From positions 434,001 through 498,000 of the forward strand of contig NC_018941.1 of assembly GCF_000304475.1 (NCBI RefSeq): a DNA stretch of 64,000 bases, read 5' to 3'. Under the pieces are notes generated by a model. It made no database searches, was not told the origin of the DNA, and worked only from the letters and a program-made list of their open reading frames with translations. Each line of letters opens with the position of its first letter. Positions within the stretch are counted from its first letter, which is position 1. Positions 9,685 through 18,721 of this stretch are shown here, one piece after another. Made by a program: the position numbers and the translations under genes. The DNA comes from Kazachstania africana CBS 2517 (Eukaryota > Ascomycota > Saccharomycetes > Saccharomycetales > Saccharomycetaceae).

Positions 9685-10698
9685 TTAAGAAGATTGAGAC
9701 TTTTTCTTGTATTTCTTTTTGGATTTTGAAGAGGATCTGTCATCTTCTTTTTCTTTCTTCCTCTTTTTAGATTTATCGCTAGATTTTGATTCTTTCCTCT
9801 TGCTACTCTTCTTCTTGTGTTTCTTTTTTGTCTCAATGTCTACGTTGACAACATCAATCGTTGTTTCTTCAGTTTCAACTTCGATAGTGATATTTTGATT
9901 TACTTTGACGGTGCTGTCAGATAATGTCGCCAGTCCTTCTTGTTCGAGTCTTCTCTTCTCCACAGCAGCAACTTCGACAAATGCTTTAGTCTCCTCGGTA
10001 TTTTTCAGGTAGTGCTTCATATACCACCTTAATTGCTCTATACTCTCTAGAATATCTTTCTTTGCAGTATGTGCGGTTTCCTTTTTTGGGAAAACGCTAG
10101 CCAGATCAGGATTGTGTCTCCTCGAAACTTCCATTATAGTACTGACGTCAATTAATCGGTAGAATAAATGATCGATCACAGTTGGAAATTCTTTCAACAT
10201 AAACAATCTATCCATATGAATAGAATTACCCGCTAAGATACCCGTATTTTTCTCAGGAATATATTTTTTAACGTAATCTAACAACTCAGTTTCAACTTGC
10301 TCCTTGGTCTTATCACTGGCGAGTACTTTAGCAGTCAAACCACTGTTCCCATGATGTTCAATACACCATTCATTCATGTTATCTAAGACTGACTTATCAC
10401 AGTGGACAACACTCTCATAACCAGTCTCATCTATTATATTTAAGTTCCCATCCGTTATAATACAGCATATCTCGATAATACGATCGTTAACATGGTCTAA
10501 ACCTGTCATTTCACAATCGACCCAAACTATGGGTTTGAAAATCTTATTTCTCTCTTCAAAAGGAGACAAACTATTTTGCTGGCTCATCTTCCATAAACTC
10601 AAAGAAGGACGTCTGTAGTATTGACTTACAAAAGGAAGCAGTCTGCGCGCTGATGGAAGTCGTAAAGCTTTAGTTTTTACAACACTCTTTAAGAACAT
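9685..10698 (-). CDS. REX2: Mitochondrial oligoribonuclease / 3'-5' RNA exonuclease Rex2
   Basis: Rex2 is a DEDDh exonuclease of the oligoribonuclease family that degrades short RNAs and trims U4, U5 and RNase P RNAs in yeast. The N-terminal 35 residues (MFLKSVVKTKALRLPSARRLL) are basic and lack acids, a good mitochondrial presequence; a Met at 38 could give a shorter nuclear or cytosolic form. Exo motifs are VDCEMTGLDH (D61, E63), GNSIHMDRL and HTAKKDILESI. Compared with the 269-aa S. cerevisiae protein, this one is 337 aa because of a C-terminal tail. From about residue 290 the tail is almost only Lys, Arg, Ser, Asp and Glu, with repeated KKKHKKKS-like blocks. Confidence 0.94.
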   Translation of the reverse strand: MFLKSVVKTKALRLPSARRLLPFVSQYYRRPSLSLWKMSQQNSLSPFEERNKIFKPIVWVDCEMTGLDHVNDRIIEICCIITDGNLNIIDETGYESVVHCDKSVLDNMNEWCIEHHGNSGLTAKVLASDKTKEQVETELLDYVKKYIPEKNTGILAGNSIHMDRLFMLKEFPTVIDHLFYRLIDVSTIMEVSRRHNPDLASVFPKKETAHTAKKDILESIEQLRWYMKHYLKNTEETKAFVEVAAVEKRRLEQEGLATLSDSTVKVNQNITIEVETEETTIDVVNVDIETKKKHKKKSSKRKESKSSDKSKKRKKEKEDDRSSSKSKKKYKKKSQSS

Positions 10699-10895
10699 CG
10701 ATGAAGTTTTTTGTTAGTTTTTTCACTGGTAAAATCTTGCGCGGTTTGTTTATGAACTGTTAATGAAGGAAGGTGTGGTGGTGGTTATGACGATTGAGCG
10801 AGGTAATGGAGATTATTCCAAGTTTACTGTTCATGATAGCCAAAGAAATCCCGAATAATAATACACTATTGTATTAGAGTAAGAGCAAAAAAAAT

Positions 10896-10969
10896 TGATT
10901 TCGCCCAGGATCGAACTGGGGACGTTCTGCGTGTTAAGCAGATGCCATAACCAACTAGACCACGAAACC
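10896..10969 (-). tRNA. tV(AAC): tRNA-Val (anticodon AAC)
   Basis: Read on the minus strand, the 74-nt gene begins GGTTTCGTGGTCTAGTTGG and ends GGGCGAAATCA. The acceptor GGTTTCG pairs with CGAAATC. The anticodon loop CTTAACA gives AAC. The T arm is CCCCAGTTCGATCCTGGGG-like. It is nearly identical to the S. cerevisiae tRNA-Val(AAC) and has no intron. A T run lies just downstream on the transcribed strand (A tract at 10887-10894), a Pol III terminator. Confidence 0.97.
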
Positions 10970-11891
10970 GTGTTTTCTTATTTTTTTCTTGTGTTTTCTT
11001 TCCCTATAACAAGATCATTTATCCTCAAATGGGATACATCAAAACTGAAAAATTGATAGAAAGTCCCTTTACCAGTTGTTTCAAAGTCATTCCACTTCAT
11101 TTTTTTGAGATATACATTGGATAAAAAGTTATGTACTTTAACTATACCATATTACGAAATTTTTACTTCTTGGTAGAAGTTAAAGATTAATTATAGATTA
11201 TATATATCTTTTGTTCTATCCATCATCAAATAATGGGATGCGTTCTGTTTTGATTGAAGTAAATGTAAATATTTTTTTGATCTAGAAGAACATATCCTTT
11301 ATTATTTTACTGTTTAGCCATTTATGGGAAATATTCCAGATGCCGGAAAAATGTCAATTACTATGTGTAAGATAACTTTATTAAATAATTAGTTAATCCA
11401 GTCAAATATTTCAACAAGTCCTTTAAATTAACTGTAGAATCCTCGTATAAGAGATAACAGCACCTCATGTTAGTGAACTGAATAGAGTGCCTTCTGAATT
11501 TGCCAAAAAAGACCACAACGACAGACTGTCATCCTGTGACCTTGATGCAAGTGAAAAAAATAAATCTCTCTAATTGCACTGTGATGTTCAAGATGAGAAA
11601 TTTGTATGACAAAAATAAATGATTCAATAATTTAACATCGAGCATACGCCTTTACATGACCCCTAGCCGTAAGTAACTTGCAGCACAACGACCTCTACAA
11701 AGTGGGGTGCGTGAGAAACTATATGTAACACTTTTATATTCTGAAGACTCGCCATGTATTATGTTCTCTGCTCTTATTATGACCTTCCTTTTAGATAGAT
11801 ATGCCAATGAAGTGCTGCTAAAATATATATATTCCTGCTAATCGGAGCTTTTTCGTGCGATTATCAGATAAGAATAAATTCATTTTAATTC
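10970..11891. other. Intergenic, tRNA-Val upstream flank and RTR1 3' flank
   Basis: This 922-bp gap contains no conserved ORF or RNA gene that I can see. In S. cerevisiae the matching interval between GDI1 and RTR1 carries SCR1 and a Ty1 element, so it was searched for both. No SRP-RNA-like GC-rich domain and no clean LTR end were found. Decayed LTR sequence upstream of the tRNA remains possible. Confidence 0.45.
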
Positions 11892-12578
11892 TCAGTCCTC
11901 CCTCGTTAGATCACCCAAAACATCAGGATTTTCATTTTCTACGATATTAATCTCTCCCAACCACTTTGATAACTCTTGCTCTAAGATTTCATCCTCATTT
12001 TCCTTGTTGGCATCACCCTCATGGCCCTGCAACCCTAACTTTTTCAGACTTGAAATCAATGATTTTATATCTTCATTAGTAGCTCTTTCTCTTAGCAGCT
12101 CTTCAAAAAGGGTGACTGTATTTTCTTCACCTTGTTTAGGGATCGTATCAACAATAAGATGTATACCTACTCTAGTGAACAGAGCTTCATCAGACAATTG
12201 TAACTGATAAAATTGAGAACATCTGAAATGGAACTTATTACAATACATTGAAAGATAAGCATAAGGATTATTTTCCAGAAGAAAGTTCTCAATTTTGGCA
12301 TTATTAGTCTTAATTCTACTTCTTTCGGGTGATTTTGTGCACAGTGGATACCCACATCTGTTGTTTATATTTCTCTCTTCGACTAAGTCAGAATATGTCT
12401 CAGGAGTTAAGAATCTAGCGATATACTTCAAAGATAGCTCATCTTCCAAGGCAGTGTCACATAACAGCTCCAGCAGCTCTAATATCAAGAGTTCGGATTC
12501 CCTTATAGACAGCTGTCTATGCTTCTGGAAAGGCTTTAAAACTTTTTCATGGATTGTTTGCACAGAAACGCTACTCAT
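11892..12578 (-). CDS. RTR1: RNA polymerase II CTD phosphatase Rtr1
   Basis: Rtr1/RPAP2 proteins dephosphorylate the Pol II C-terminal domain (Ser5 or Tyr1) during the early elongation transition and help Pol II import. The family's single zinc site is visible: C75 and C80 in RCGYPLC, and C113 and H117 in YCNKFHFRC. The N-terminal half is helical (SIRESELLILELLELL). The C terminus is acidic, as in the 226-aa yeast protein; this one has 228 aa. It shuttles between cytoplasm and nucleus in S. cerevisiae. From this gene rightward the order follows YER139C onward. Confidence 0.96.
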   Translation of the reverse strand: MSSVSVQTIHEKVLKPFQKHRQLSIRESELLILELLELLCDTALEDELSLKYIARFLTPETYSDLVEERNINNRCGYPLCTKSPERSRIKTNNAKIENFLLENNPYAYLSMYCNKFHFRCSQFYQLQLSDEALFTRVGIHLIVDTIPKQGEENTVTLFEELLRERATNEDIKSLISSLKKLGLQGHEGDANKENEDEILEQELSKWLGEINIVENENPDVLGDLTRED

Positions 12579-12660
12579 TTCTTGAAGTGAATGATCTATT
12601 TTTTGACAGCCAATACGCCTAATTGGATGAGGGTCGTCTACCTGTATATATGTCTACTAG

Positions 12661-12682
12661 TTTCTTTCTTTCTTTCTTTCTT
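12661..12682. repeat. TTTC microsatellite
   Basis: About 5.5 perfect copies of TTTC lie in the RTR1/EMP65 divergent promoter. It is likely polymorphic between strains and probably acts only as a nucleosome-poor tract. Confidence 0.85.
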
Positions 12683-12845
12683 CGGCTTTTTCATTGAATT
12701 ATACGCAAAAAAAATACACATCGATTTTGAAGATTTATTTCCAACTGGTAATGGCAGCATAAAAGGCATTGAGAGACCACTTTGACCTGCTGTTCACCAC
12801 AGGTTAGGACAATAGAAGAAGATATAATCATCAATTATCATTTTC

Positions 12846-14401
12846 ATGACTGGCTCTGTAATTAGGAGCAGACATGGGGTAAATGGACCTGCTAGAAATA
12901 TTAAGAAAAAAATACAAGGAGGAAGATATACCTATTTGAAAGAGTCTCGAAACTATATCTTCAGTTATTAGATGATGATTCATATCAATCAGAAGTAGCT
13001 GATGGTCAATATATTGACACGTATAATCATGAACTGGAACAGTTGTTAAATATGGTAAAAATACCATTGCACGTAGAAAAATTCATGCTATACACACTAT
13101 TAGCATCATTTGATTCATTTCTCTACTATTTCACAGTGTTACCCATGAAAATAGTGGTAGATTTTTGCAGAAAGCCCAATCTTTCAAGCTGGATTAGAAA
13201 GACATATAAGGAAAGACTGACATTGTTTATGATCCTTGTATCTTCATTTGTTTTGAGCAGACTAGACACGTCAAAAGTATATCATAAAGTAAAGAGACAA
13301 AGTGTTATGAAACTATACATGCTTTTTAGTATATTAGAAATCGCTGACAAGATGCTTTCTACCATGGGACAAAGTTTGGTTTCAGTCTTACTGTCAAAAA
13401 GAAATCATGACGTCCATTATAGATACAAGCAGATTTTATTAGTCCCAATATGTTCACTATATCTAATCTGTCATGGGTTTCTATTGATATACCAATCTAT
13501 TGCATTAAATGTGGCAGTAAATTCATATTCTAACTCATTATTAACATTATTATTATCGATACAATTTGCAGAGATAAAGGCTTCAGTCTTCAAAAAATTT
13601 GATACAGAAGGTTTATTTCAAATCACCATTTCTGATACCGTAGAAAGATTCAAATTAGTCATTTTATTATTGATAATAATTATCAGAAATTTTAGTGCCA
13701 TGCCACTAAGTCTCAACATGTTCAAGTCCTTCGGAATTAAGAATGAATTTTCAATTTTCAACCTAGTACCAAGATTGTGGATTCCCATGATCACTTTTGT
13801 AGGAAGTGAAATACTGATCGATTGGATTAAACATGCATACATAATCAAATTCAATAGGATAAGACCCATAATGTACGATAAATTTTATTACATCATGTAT
13901 AAAGATCATTCAACAAGTTTTCGTAAATATCAAGATAGATTGGGCCTACCACTCCCCGCATACGTTATAATTTCGATTGTTATGATCCGTCCAACTATCC
14001 ATCAGATGTTACACACATCTCACTCATCTTTTTTAACTTCAATTCTGGTTAGCTCCTTCATTATCATGATAATTTTTATTGCGCTAAGTTTCCTCAAATT
14101 TTCCATTCATACCATTTTAGTGAAGTGGGAGAAAAGAATAGAGCTCGACTGGACAAAAAAGCAAAACAACACTGTCGTATCAGCTAATGATTTTGTCCCT
14201 GGCCTTGTCAGTGATGGTAGAGGACAGATGGATCATCAAGCGAGAGAGATTATATTTTCTGACATGTCGGAGAAGACTGTAGAGACCAAGGCCCCTTCTT
14301 CTGCTAATGTTGGACAACTGCAAAACGGAGGTACTTGTAAGGGGGCAGGTTCGTTGGAAAGTGTATCAAGATATAAAATGGTCTCCAAAAGAATATGGTA
14401 A
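12846..14401 (+). CDS. EMP65: ER membrane TAPT1-family protein Emp65, 5' frame break
   Basis: Emp65 (YER140W) works with Slp1 in the ER to protect soluble proteins during folding; the family is TAPT1/DUF747. The main frame has several membrane segments (for example SLLTLLLSIQFAE, LVILLLIIIIRNFSAM, SILVSSFIIMIIFIALSFLKF). It is open from 12905 but has no ATG until 13052, inside conserved-looking sequence (YIDTYNHELEQLLNMVKIPLHVEKFM). A separate frame from the ATG at 12846 (MTGSVIRSRHGVNGPARNIKKK...) stops at 12971 and plausibly encodes the true N terminus. Joining them needs a -1 or +2 shift between about 12905 and 12968, where an A7 run occurs. This could be a sequence error, a mutation or frameshifting; otherwise translation starts at 13052. 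Confidence 0.8.
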
Positions 14402-14733
14402 AAACCCACTTTGACGCAATCAATCGACGCCTTGCATACACAAAAGATTATATTCACGACACATGTAAATCAAAAGTTTTAGTCTACTACATATCCCATT
14501 ATATACACATATGTTGCACATCCTATGTATAGGAAATCTAGCATTTGCCATTTATACTCACGATAAATCCATGTATCGCCTGCACATTAATTTTATCAGG
14601 CCATTTGTCAACGCGTAATAAATCTCAACGCGAGTACTAGATTTTAATTAATCAAAGTCAAGCAAAAATAAAAACCTCGACTAACACAACTCTATTTTGC
14701 TTAGTAGGATTCATCTCAATCACTGCGATCGCG
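14402..14733. promoter_or_regulatory. EMP65 3' flank and COX15 promoter
   Basis: This 332-bp stretch between two rightward genes is AT-rich. An ACGCG-containing word occurs twice, in CAACGCGTAATAAA and CAACGCGAG near 14611-14635, which would fit an MCB-like site, but COX15 is not known as a cell-cycle gene. No other feature is seen. Confidence 0.4.
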
Positions 14734-16233
14734 ATGTTCAGGAATCTTTTGCTCGATAACTCTGGGATACTGAATGTTTCTAGGCGAATGCTCCTTCAGA
14801 GAGGTTTGCAAAGAAATATTTCGCACCGAACATTCCCTAATTTATCAAAATTACCAGTAACGTTCTCAAAGGAACCATTGAAGGCTAATAAGTTGTTAAA
14901 GTGCCAGTTTCAACTTTCGAAACAAGTGGGTTACAATTTTCGTTCTTTTTCTACTTCTGTTCCAAGAGACAATGCCGTGGTACCATCCCCTGCCGAAACT
15001 ACTCGGACCTCCAATACTGTTGCCTATTGGTTAATCGGTACTTCAGGATTGGTCTTTGGCATCGTTGTCCTCGGTGGCTTGACAAGATTAACTGAATCAG
15101 GGTTGAGTATCACAGAGTGGAAACCGGTGACTGGTACATTACCTCCAATGAACCAAAAGGAATGGGAAGAAGAATTTTCAAAATATAAGGAATCACCCGA
15201 ATTCAAGCAATTAAATTCACATATCAATCTTGATGAATTCAAATTCATTTTTTTTATGGAATGGGTCCATAGGTTATGGGGTCGTGCCATAGGCGTAGTC
15301 TTTATTGCGCCTGCTATTTATTTTGCTGTTCGTAAGAGAACTTCCTCCCATGTCAATAAAAGACTATTGTATTTAACTTCGATCTTAGGTTTACAAGGTT
15401 TCATTGGTTGGTGGATGGTCAAGTCGGGTTTAGATCAAGAACAACTAGATGAAAGAAGATCGAAACCAACTGTCTCTCAATACAGATTAACCACTCATTT
15501 AGGTGCGGCTTTTTTCTTATACATGGGTATGTTATATACCGGTCTCGACATTTTAAAGGAGAATAAGTGGGTAAAGAATCCTGATAGTGCCTTGAAACTT
15601 TTCAAAAGGCTTAATAGTTCTTCTTTAAACTCAATGAGGAAATTTTCAATCATAATGTTAGCTGCAAGTTTTATCACTGCCATGAGTGGTGGTATGGTAG
15701 CAGGCCTAGATGCTGGGTGGATTTATAATACATTCCCGAAGATGGGTGAGACGTGGATTCCAAGTAACCGTGAACTGTTCGATGACAATTTTGCTCGTAG
15801 AGAGGATAAGAGTGATTTATGGTGGAGAAACTTATTAGAAAACCCTACAACGGTACAATTAATCCATAGAATTTTTGCTATTTCGACATTTACTGGTGTG
15901 GTAGCATTACATATGGTTGCAATCAAAAAGAAGCAAATTATGCCCAGAAATGCGCAGATGAATGTCCATACGTTGATGGGTGTAGTTACTTTGCAACTTT
16001 GTCTTGGTATTTGTACCTTATGGTATTACGTTCCAGTGCATTTGGCATCTACCCATCAAGCTGGTGCCTTGGCGTTAGTGACCAGTGCCTTGATATTAGT
16101 CAATCAATTGAGGAAACCCAGAGCTAATATTAAAAATATCATAAACAATGTTTCTATCAAGCAAGCAGGAGTTAATAATCCTTCAATCAGTAAGAAAATT
16201 TTAACTGAAACTGCAAAGCTGGCTTCGAAATAA
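14734..16233 (+). CDS. COX15: Heme A synthase Cox15
   Basis: Cox15 is the inner-membrane enzyme that hydroxylates the C8 methyl of heme O to make heme A for cytochrome c oxidase. The 499-residue protein starts with a long basic presequence (to about residue 80, RSFSTSVPRD). About eight membrane helices follow, beginning with YWLIGTSGLVFGIVVLGGL. The family signature GGLTRLTESGLSITEWKP is complete. Putative heme-ligand histidines are in EWVHRLWGR, TTHLGAAFF, LIHRIFA and STHQAGA. Length compares with 486 aa in S. cerevisiae. It is convergent with MAG1 (91 bp between stops). OXA1 and PET122 in this window serve the same enzyme, which is shared biology rather than an operon. Confidence 0.98.
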   Translation: MFRNLLLDNSGILNVSRRMLLQRGLQRNISHRTFPNLSKLPVTFSKEPLKANKLLKCQFQLSKQVGYNFRSFSTSVPRDNAVVPSPAETTRTSNTVAYWLIGTSGLVFGIVVLGGLTRLTESGLSITEWKPVTGTLPPMNQKEWEEEFSKYKESPEFKQLNSHINLDEFKFIFFMEWVHRLWGRAIGVVFIAPAIYFAVRKRTSSHVNKRLLYLTSILGLQGFIGWWMVKSGLDQEQLDERRSKPTVSQYRLTTHLGAAFFLYMGMLYTGLDILKENKWVKNPDSALKLFKRLNSSSLNSMRKFSIIMLAASFITAMSGGMVAGLDAGWIYNTFPKMGETWIPSNRELFDDNFARREDKSDLWWRNLLENPTTVQLIHRIFAISTFTGVVALHMVAIKKKQIMPRNAQMNVHTLMGVVTLQLCLGICTLWYYVPVHLASTHQAGALALVTSALILVNQLRKPRANIKNIINNVSIKQAGVNNPSISKKILTETAKLASK

Positions 16234-16324
16234 TTGGGAGAATAATTTATTATCTAATAACATTGTATATATCTAACACAATAAAAGACTCACTTGTATA
16301 TACTAATTCCAAGAAAATTGAATT

Positions 16325-17236
16325 TTAGGAATCAGAAGTGAACTCTTTTTCAACTTTGATCATTGCATCTATATGGGCACCTGATAATCTCCATAAAATG
16401 AACATGAAAATAGTTCTATATGGTGAAAATATCTTAGCATATTCTTCCATAACGTCATCATCATAAATTTTCCAATTTGTCTTCTTATGCTTGATCTTAC
16501 TCTTCTTTACACCTTTCCTGTTTAAATTGTATTTTGCCACTGATTTTGGATCTTTCATGGATATATATTTGGAAAATCCTCTTGCAACACCAACATCTTC
16601 CGGTGCAAAGACGTCAAACCTCTTTAGTCCTGTTACTAAAAACATCTTCGCAGTCCATGGGCCAATCCCCTTAATACCCCCCACTAGATCATCTACTACT
16701 TCTTGATCGTTTTCATCACCTTTATGGAATAAATCAGTTATATGTTCTTCATTTTCGGCAAAGTAAGATGCAAGTGACTCTAAATATTCCAATTTACGTG
16801 CACTTAACCCACAGGCTTTAACTTCAGCCTTCTGGGCTGGAACAGCCAACGTCTCTAATAGTCTTTTATATGAGGGAAAGATACCGCCGAAATAATCACA
16901 GAAACGTCCTCTTATGTTTTTAGCAGCTATATTACTAATCTGCTGTCCAATGATAGCCCCACCCAGTTTTACAAAATAGTCCTGCAAAGCCAAAGTGGAC
17001 TTCTCACCATCCTGTGGTCTCTTGAACAGTGGGAAATCACTGTATTCGATTGTTTCAATCAATGTTGGGTCCACTTTGGTTATAAATGCACAGGCTTCAC
17101 CAAACAAATCTGAATGTCTCTTCAAAAACTCTTCAGAGAGTTCGGTTCTTATGGGCTCATCTTCCACCTGTACAGGCAATTGGTTCTCACAATCTCCCTC
17201 TTCTTCCTTCACGGTGTCATCATGTGTTCTTTTCAT
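16325..17236 (-). CDS. MAG1: 3-methyladenine DNA glycosylase
   Basis: Mag1 removes 3-methyladenine and other alkylated bases in base-excision repair; it is an AlkA-type HhH-GPD enzyme. The helix-hairpin-helix and GPD motif appear as VGGIKGIGPWTAKMFLVTGLKR...DVFAPEDVGVARG, with the catalytic Asp in PED. QQISNIAAKNIRGRF and NWKIYDDDVMEEYA also match the yeast enzyme. I chose the Met at 17236 (MKRTHDD), giving 303 aa against 296 aa in S. cerevisiae. The frame stays open upstream to a Met at 17383, adding 49 basic, acid-poor residues. It is divergent from DDI1, as in S. cerevisiae, where the two share DNA-damage control elements. Confidence 0.95.
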   Translation of the reverse strand: MKRTHDDTVKEEEGDCENQLPVQVEDEPIRTELSEEFLKRHSDLFGEACAFITKVDPTLIETIEYSDFPLFKRPQDGEKSTLALQDYFVKLGGAIIGQQISNIAAKNIRGRFCDYFGGIFPSYKRLLETLAVPAQKAEVKACGLSARKLEYLESLASYFAENEEHITDLFHKGDENDQEVVDDLVGGIKGIGPWTAKMFLVTGLKRFDVFAPEDVGVARGFSKYISMKDPKSVAKYNLNRKGVKKSKIKHKKTNWKIYDDDVMEEYAKIFSPYRTIFMFILWRLSGAHIDAMIKVEKEFTSDS

Positions 17237-17470
17237 CACCAGGCAGATTCGAACGGGGCTACATATAAACTGCTTCACCTCATATTGTATTATGTAATGT
17301 GTTAATCTTCGACACCTTTCTCGAGAAATCGATGGAAAAAGAAAGGGCGAGAGGCGGGAGGAAAACTGTTGATAATCAATCAAATTCTGAAGATATATAA
17401 AAAGGCTTATAAGGAGCTTGGAAGGTGAAAAAAGGTAGTTAGAAGTGTTCCAAAAGCGATATAGATAAAT
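17237..17470. promoter_or_regulatory. MAG1-DDI1 divergent promoter
   Basis: The 234-bp space between two divergent start codons serves both genes. In S. cerevisiae the equivalent region gives co-induction by DNA damage. A GC-rich purine word GAGGCGGGAGGAAAAC near 17349 is the most distinctive feature in otherwise AT-rich DNA. A role as an upstream repressing or activating site is inferred. Confidence 0.6.
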
Positions 17471-18721
17471 ATGAATTTGACGGTTTCTAACGAAGTGACG
17501 GAACAGATTTATGGCCCTGTTGAAGTTAATGAGGACATGACTCTATCAGATTTAATCGCATTATTAGAACTCGATTGTGGATTTGATACAAACAAGTCTG
17601 ATCTGTATCATAATATGGACATTCTCAATGTTAATGATGATAAGGATAAGCTTCTTAAGGATCTTCAGATAGTTGACGATGATTTATTATTGATTAGAAA
17701 TAGAATTACCGTGGTAAATCCAAGTGAATTGAATGATGAAGAGTACGTTGAACAATTTAGGCGTGAGTTATTACAAAATCAATACTTGAGACAACAACTG
17801 ACGGCTCAAATTCCCGGTTTGGAACAGATGTTACAGGATAGACAGTTATTTTTTGATCGTTTAAGTCCAGTTATTTTACAAAGACGGTATGCTGATACGG
17901 CACAATTACAATCAAATCCCTTTGGCATTCCTCAGGATGAATATACCAAATTGATGAATGATCCTGAAACTCCTGAAAACAAGAAAAGATTAGATGAATT
18001 AATAAATCAAAGGGCCATTGATGAACAGTTAAGAAACGCCTACGAATATACCCCTGAAGTCTTTGCCACAGTAACAATGTTATACATTAGCTTAGAGATC
18101 AATGGCCAACCTGTCAAGGCCTTTGTTGACTCGGGTGCTCAAATGACCATCATGTCAAGCAGACTAGCAGAACAAACGGGGTTGTCCAAATTGATCGATA
18201 AAAGATTTATCGGTGAAGCTCACGGTGTCGGTACAGGTAAAATATTGGGGCGAATTCACCAAGCACAAATTAGAATTGAAACTCAATATATTCCAAGTAG
18301 TTTTGTTGTGTTAGACACTCAGATTGATCTTTTAATTGGGTTGGATATGCTAAAGAGGCACCAAGCTTGTATTGATCTGGAAAAAAACGTATTGAGGATA
18401 GCGGGCGTTGAAACTAAATTTTTAGGGGAAGCTGACATTCCAAAAGATTTCGAATCTGCCACTACAAACACCCTCAAGTCAACAGAATCAGCCAGCGAAA
18501 CATCCGGTACCTCCGCCACGAAGACTAGGCAAATAAACGCACCACAACCAGGGGCAGTTGCAACGCCATCAACTGTTCCTACTTCAAGTCATGCGAACAC
18601 ATACCCCGAAAATACCATAAAACAACTAATGGATCTAGGTTTTTCACGAAATGAGGTAATAAAGGCTTTGGATGCAACTGGTGGTAATGCAGACTTTGCT
18701 GCGTCATTTTTATTCAATTAG
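17471..18721 (+). CDS. DDI1: Ubiquitin-shuttle aspartic protease Ddi1
   Basis: Ddi1 carries ubiquitinated cargo to the proteasome and cleaves heavily ubiquitinated or bulky substrates; it also binds exocytic SNAREs. Domain order is complete. A ubiquitin-like domain covers 1-80. A helical linker about 85-190 follows. The retropepsin-like domain has FVDSGAQMT with catalytic D220 and flap-side HGVGTGKILGRI. A low-complexity Ser/Thr linker covers 333-376. A C-terminal UBA domain ends the protein (IKQLMDLGFSRNEVIKALDATGGNADFAASFLFN region). Length 416 aa compares with 428 aa. It shares its promoter with MAG1. Confidence 0.98.
   Translation: MNLTVSNEVTEQIYGPVEVNEDMTLSDLIALLELDCGFDTNKSDLYHNMDILNVNDDKDKLLKDLQIVDDDLLLIRNRITVVNPSELNDEEYVEQFRRELLQNQYLRQQLTAQIPGLEQMLQDRQLFFDRLSPVILQRRYADTAQLQSNPFGIPQDEYTKLMNDPETPENKKRLDELINQRAIDEQLRNAYEYTPEVFATVTMLYISLEINGQPVKAFVDSGAQMTIMSSRLAEQTGLSKLIDKRFIGEAHGVGTGKILGRIHQAQIRIETQYIPSSFVVLDTQIDLLIGLDMLKRHQACIDLEKNVLRIAGVETKFLGEADIPKDFESATTNTLKSTESASETSGTSATKTRQINAPQPGAVATPSTVPTSSHANTYPENTIKQLMDLGFSRNEVIKALDATGGNADFAASFLFN

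Noticed and set aside
9707..9898. 63-codon Phe/Ser/Leu-rich ORF opposite the REX2 tail
   Set aside because: It is the complement of the Lys/Ser/Asp-rich coding tail of REX2.
10970..11891. SCR1 (SRP RNA) at the position expected from S. cerevisiae
   Set aside because: No GC-rich Alu-domain start or SRP54-binding loop is visible, and the stretch is uniformly AT-rich.
17245..17270. T-arm-like word GATTCGAACGGGG near MAG1
   Set aside because: No matching acceptor, D or anticodon arms occur at the right distances on either strand, so it is not a tRNA.
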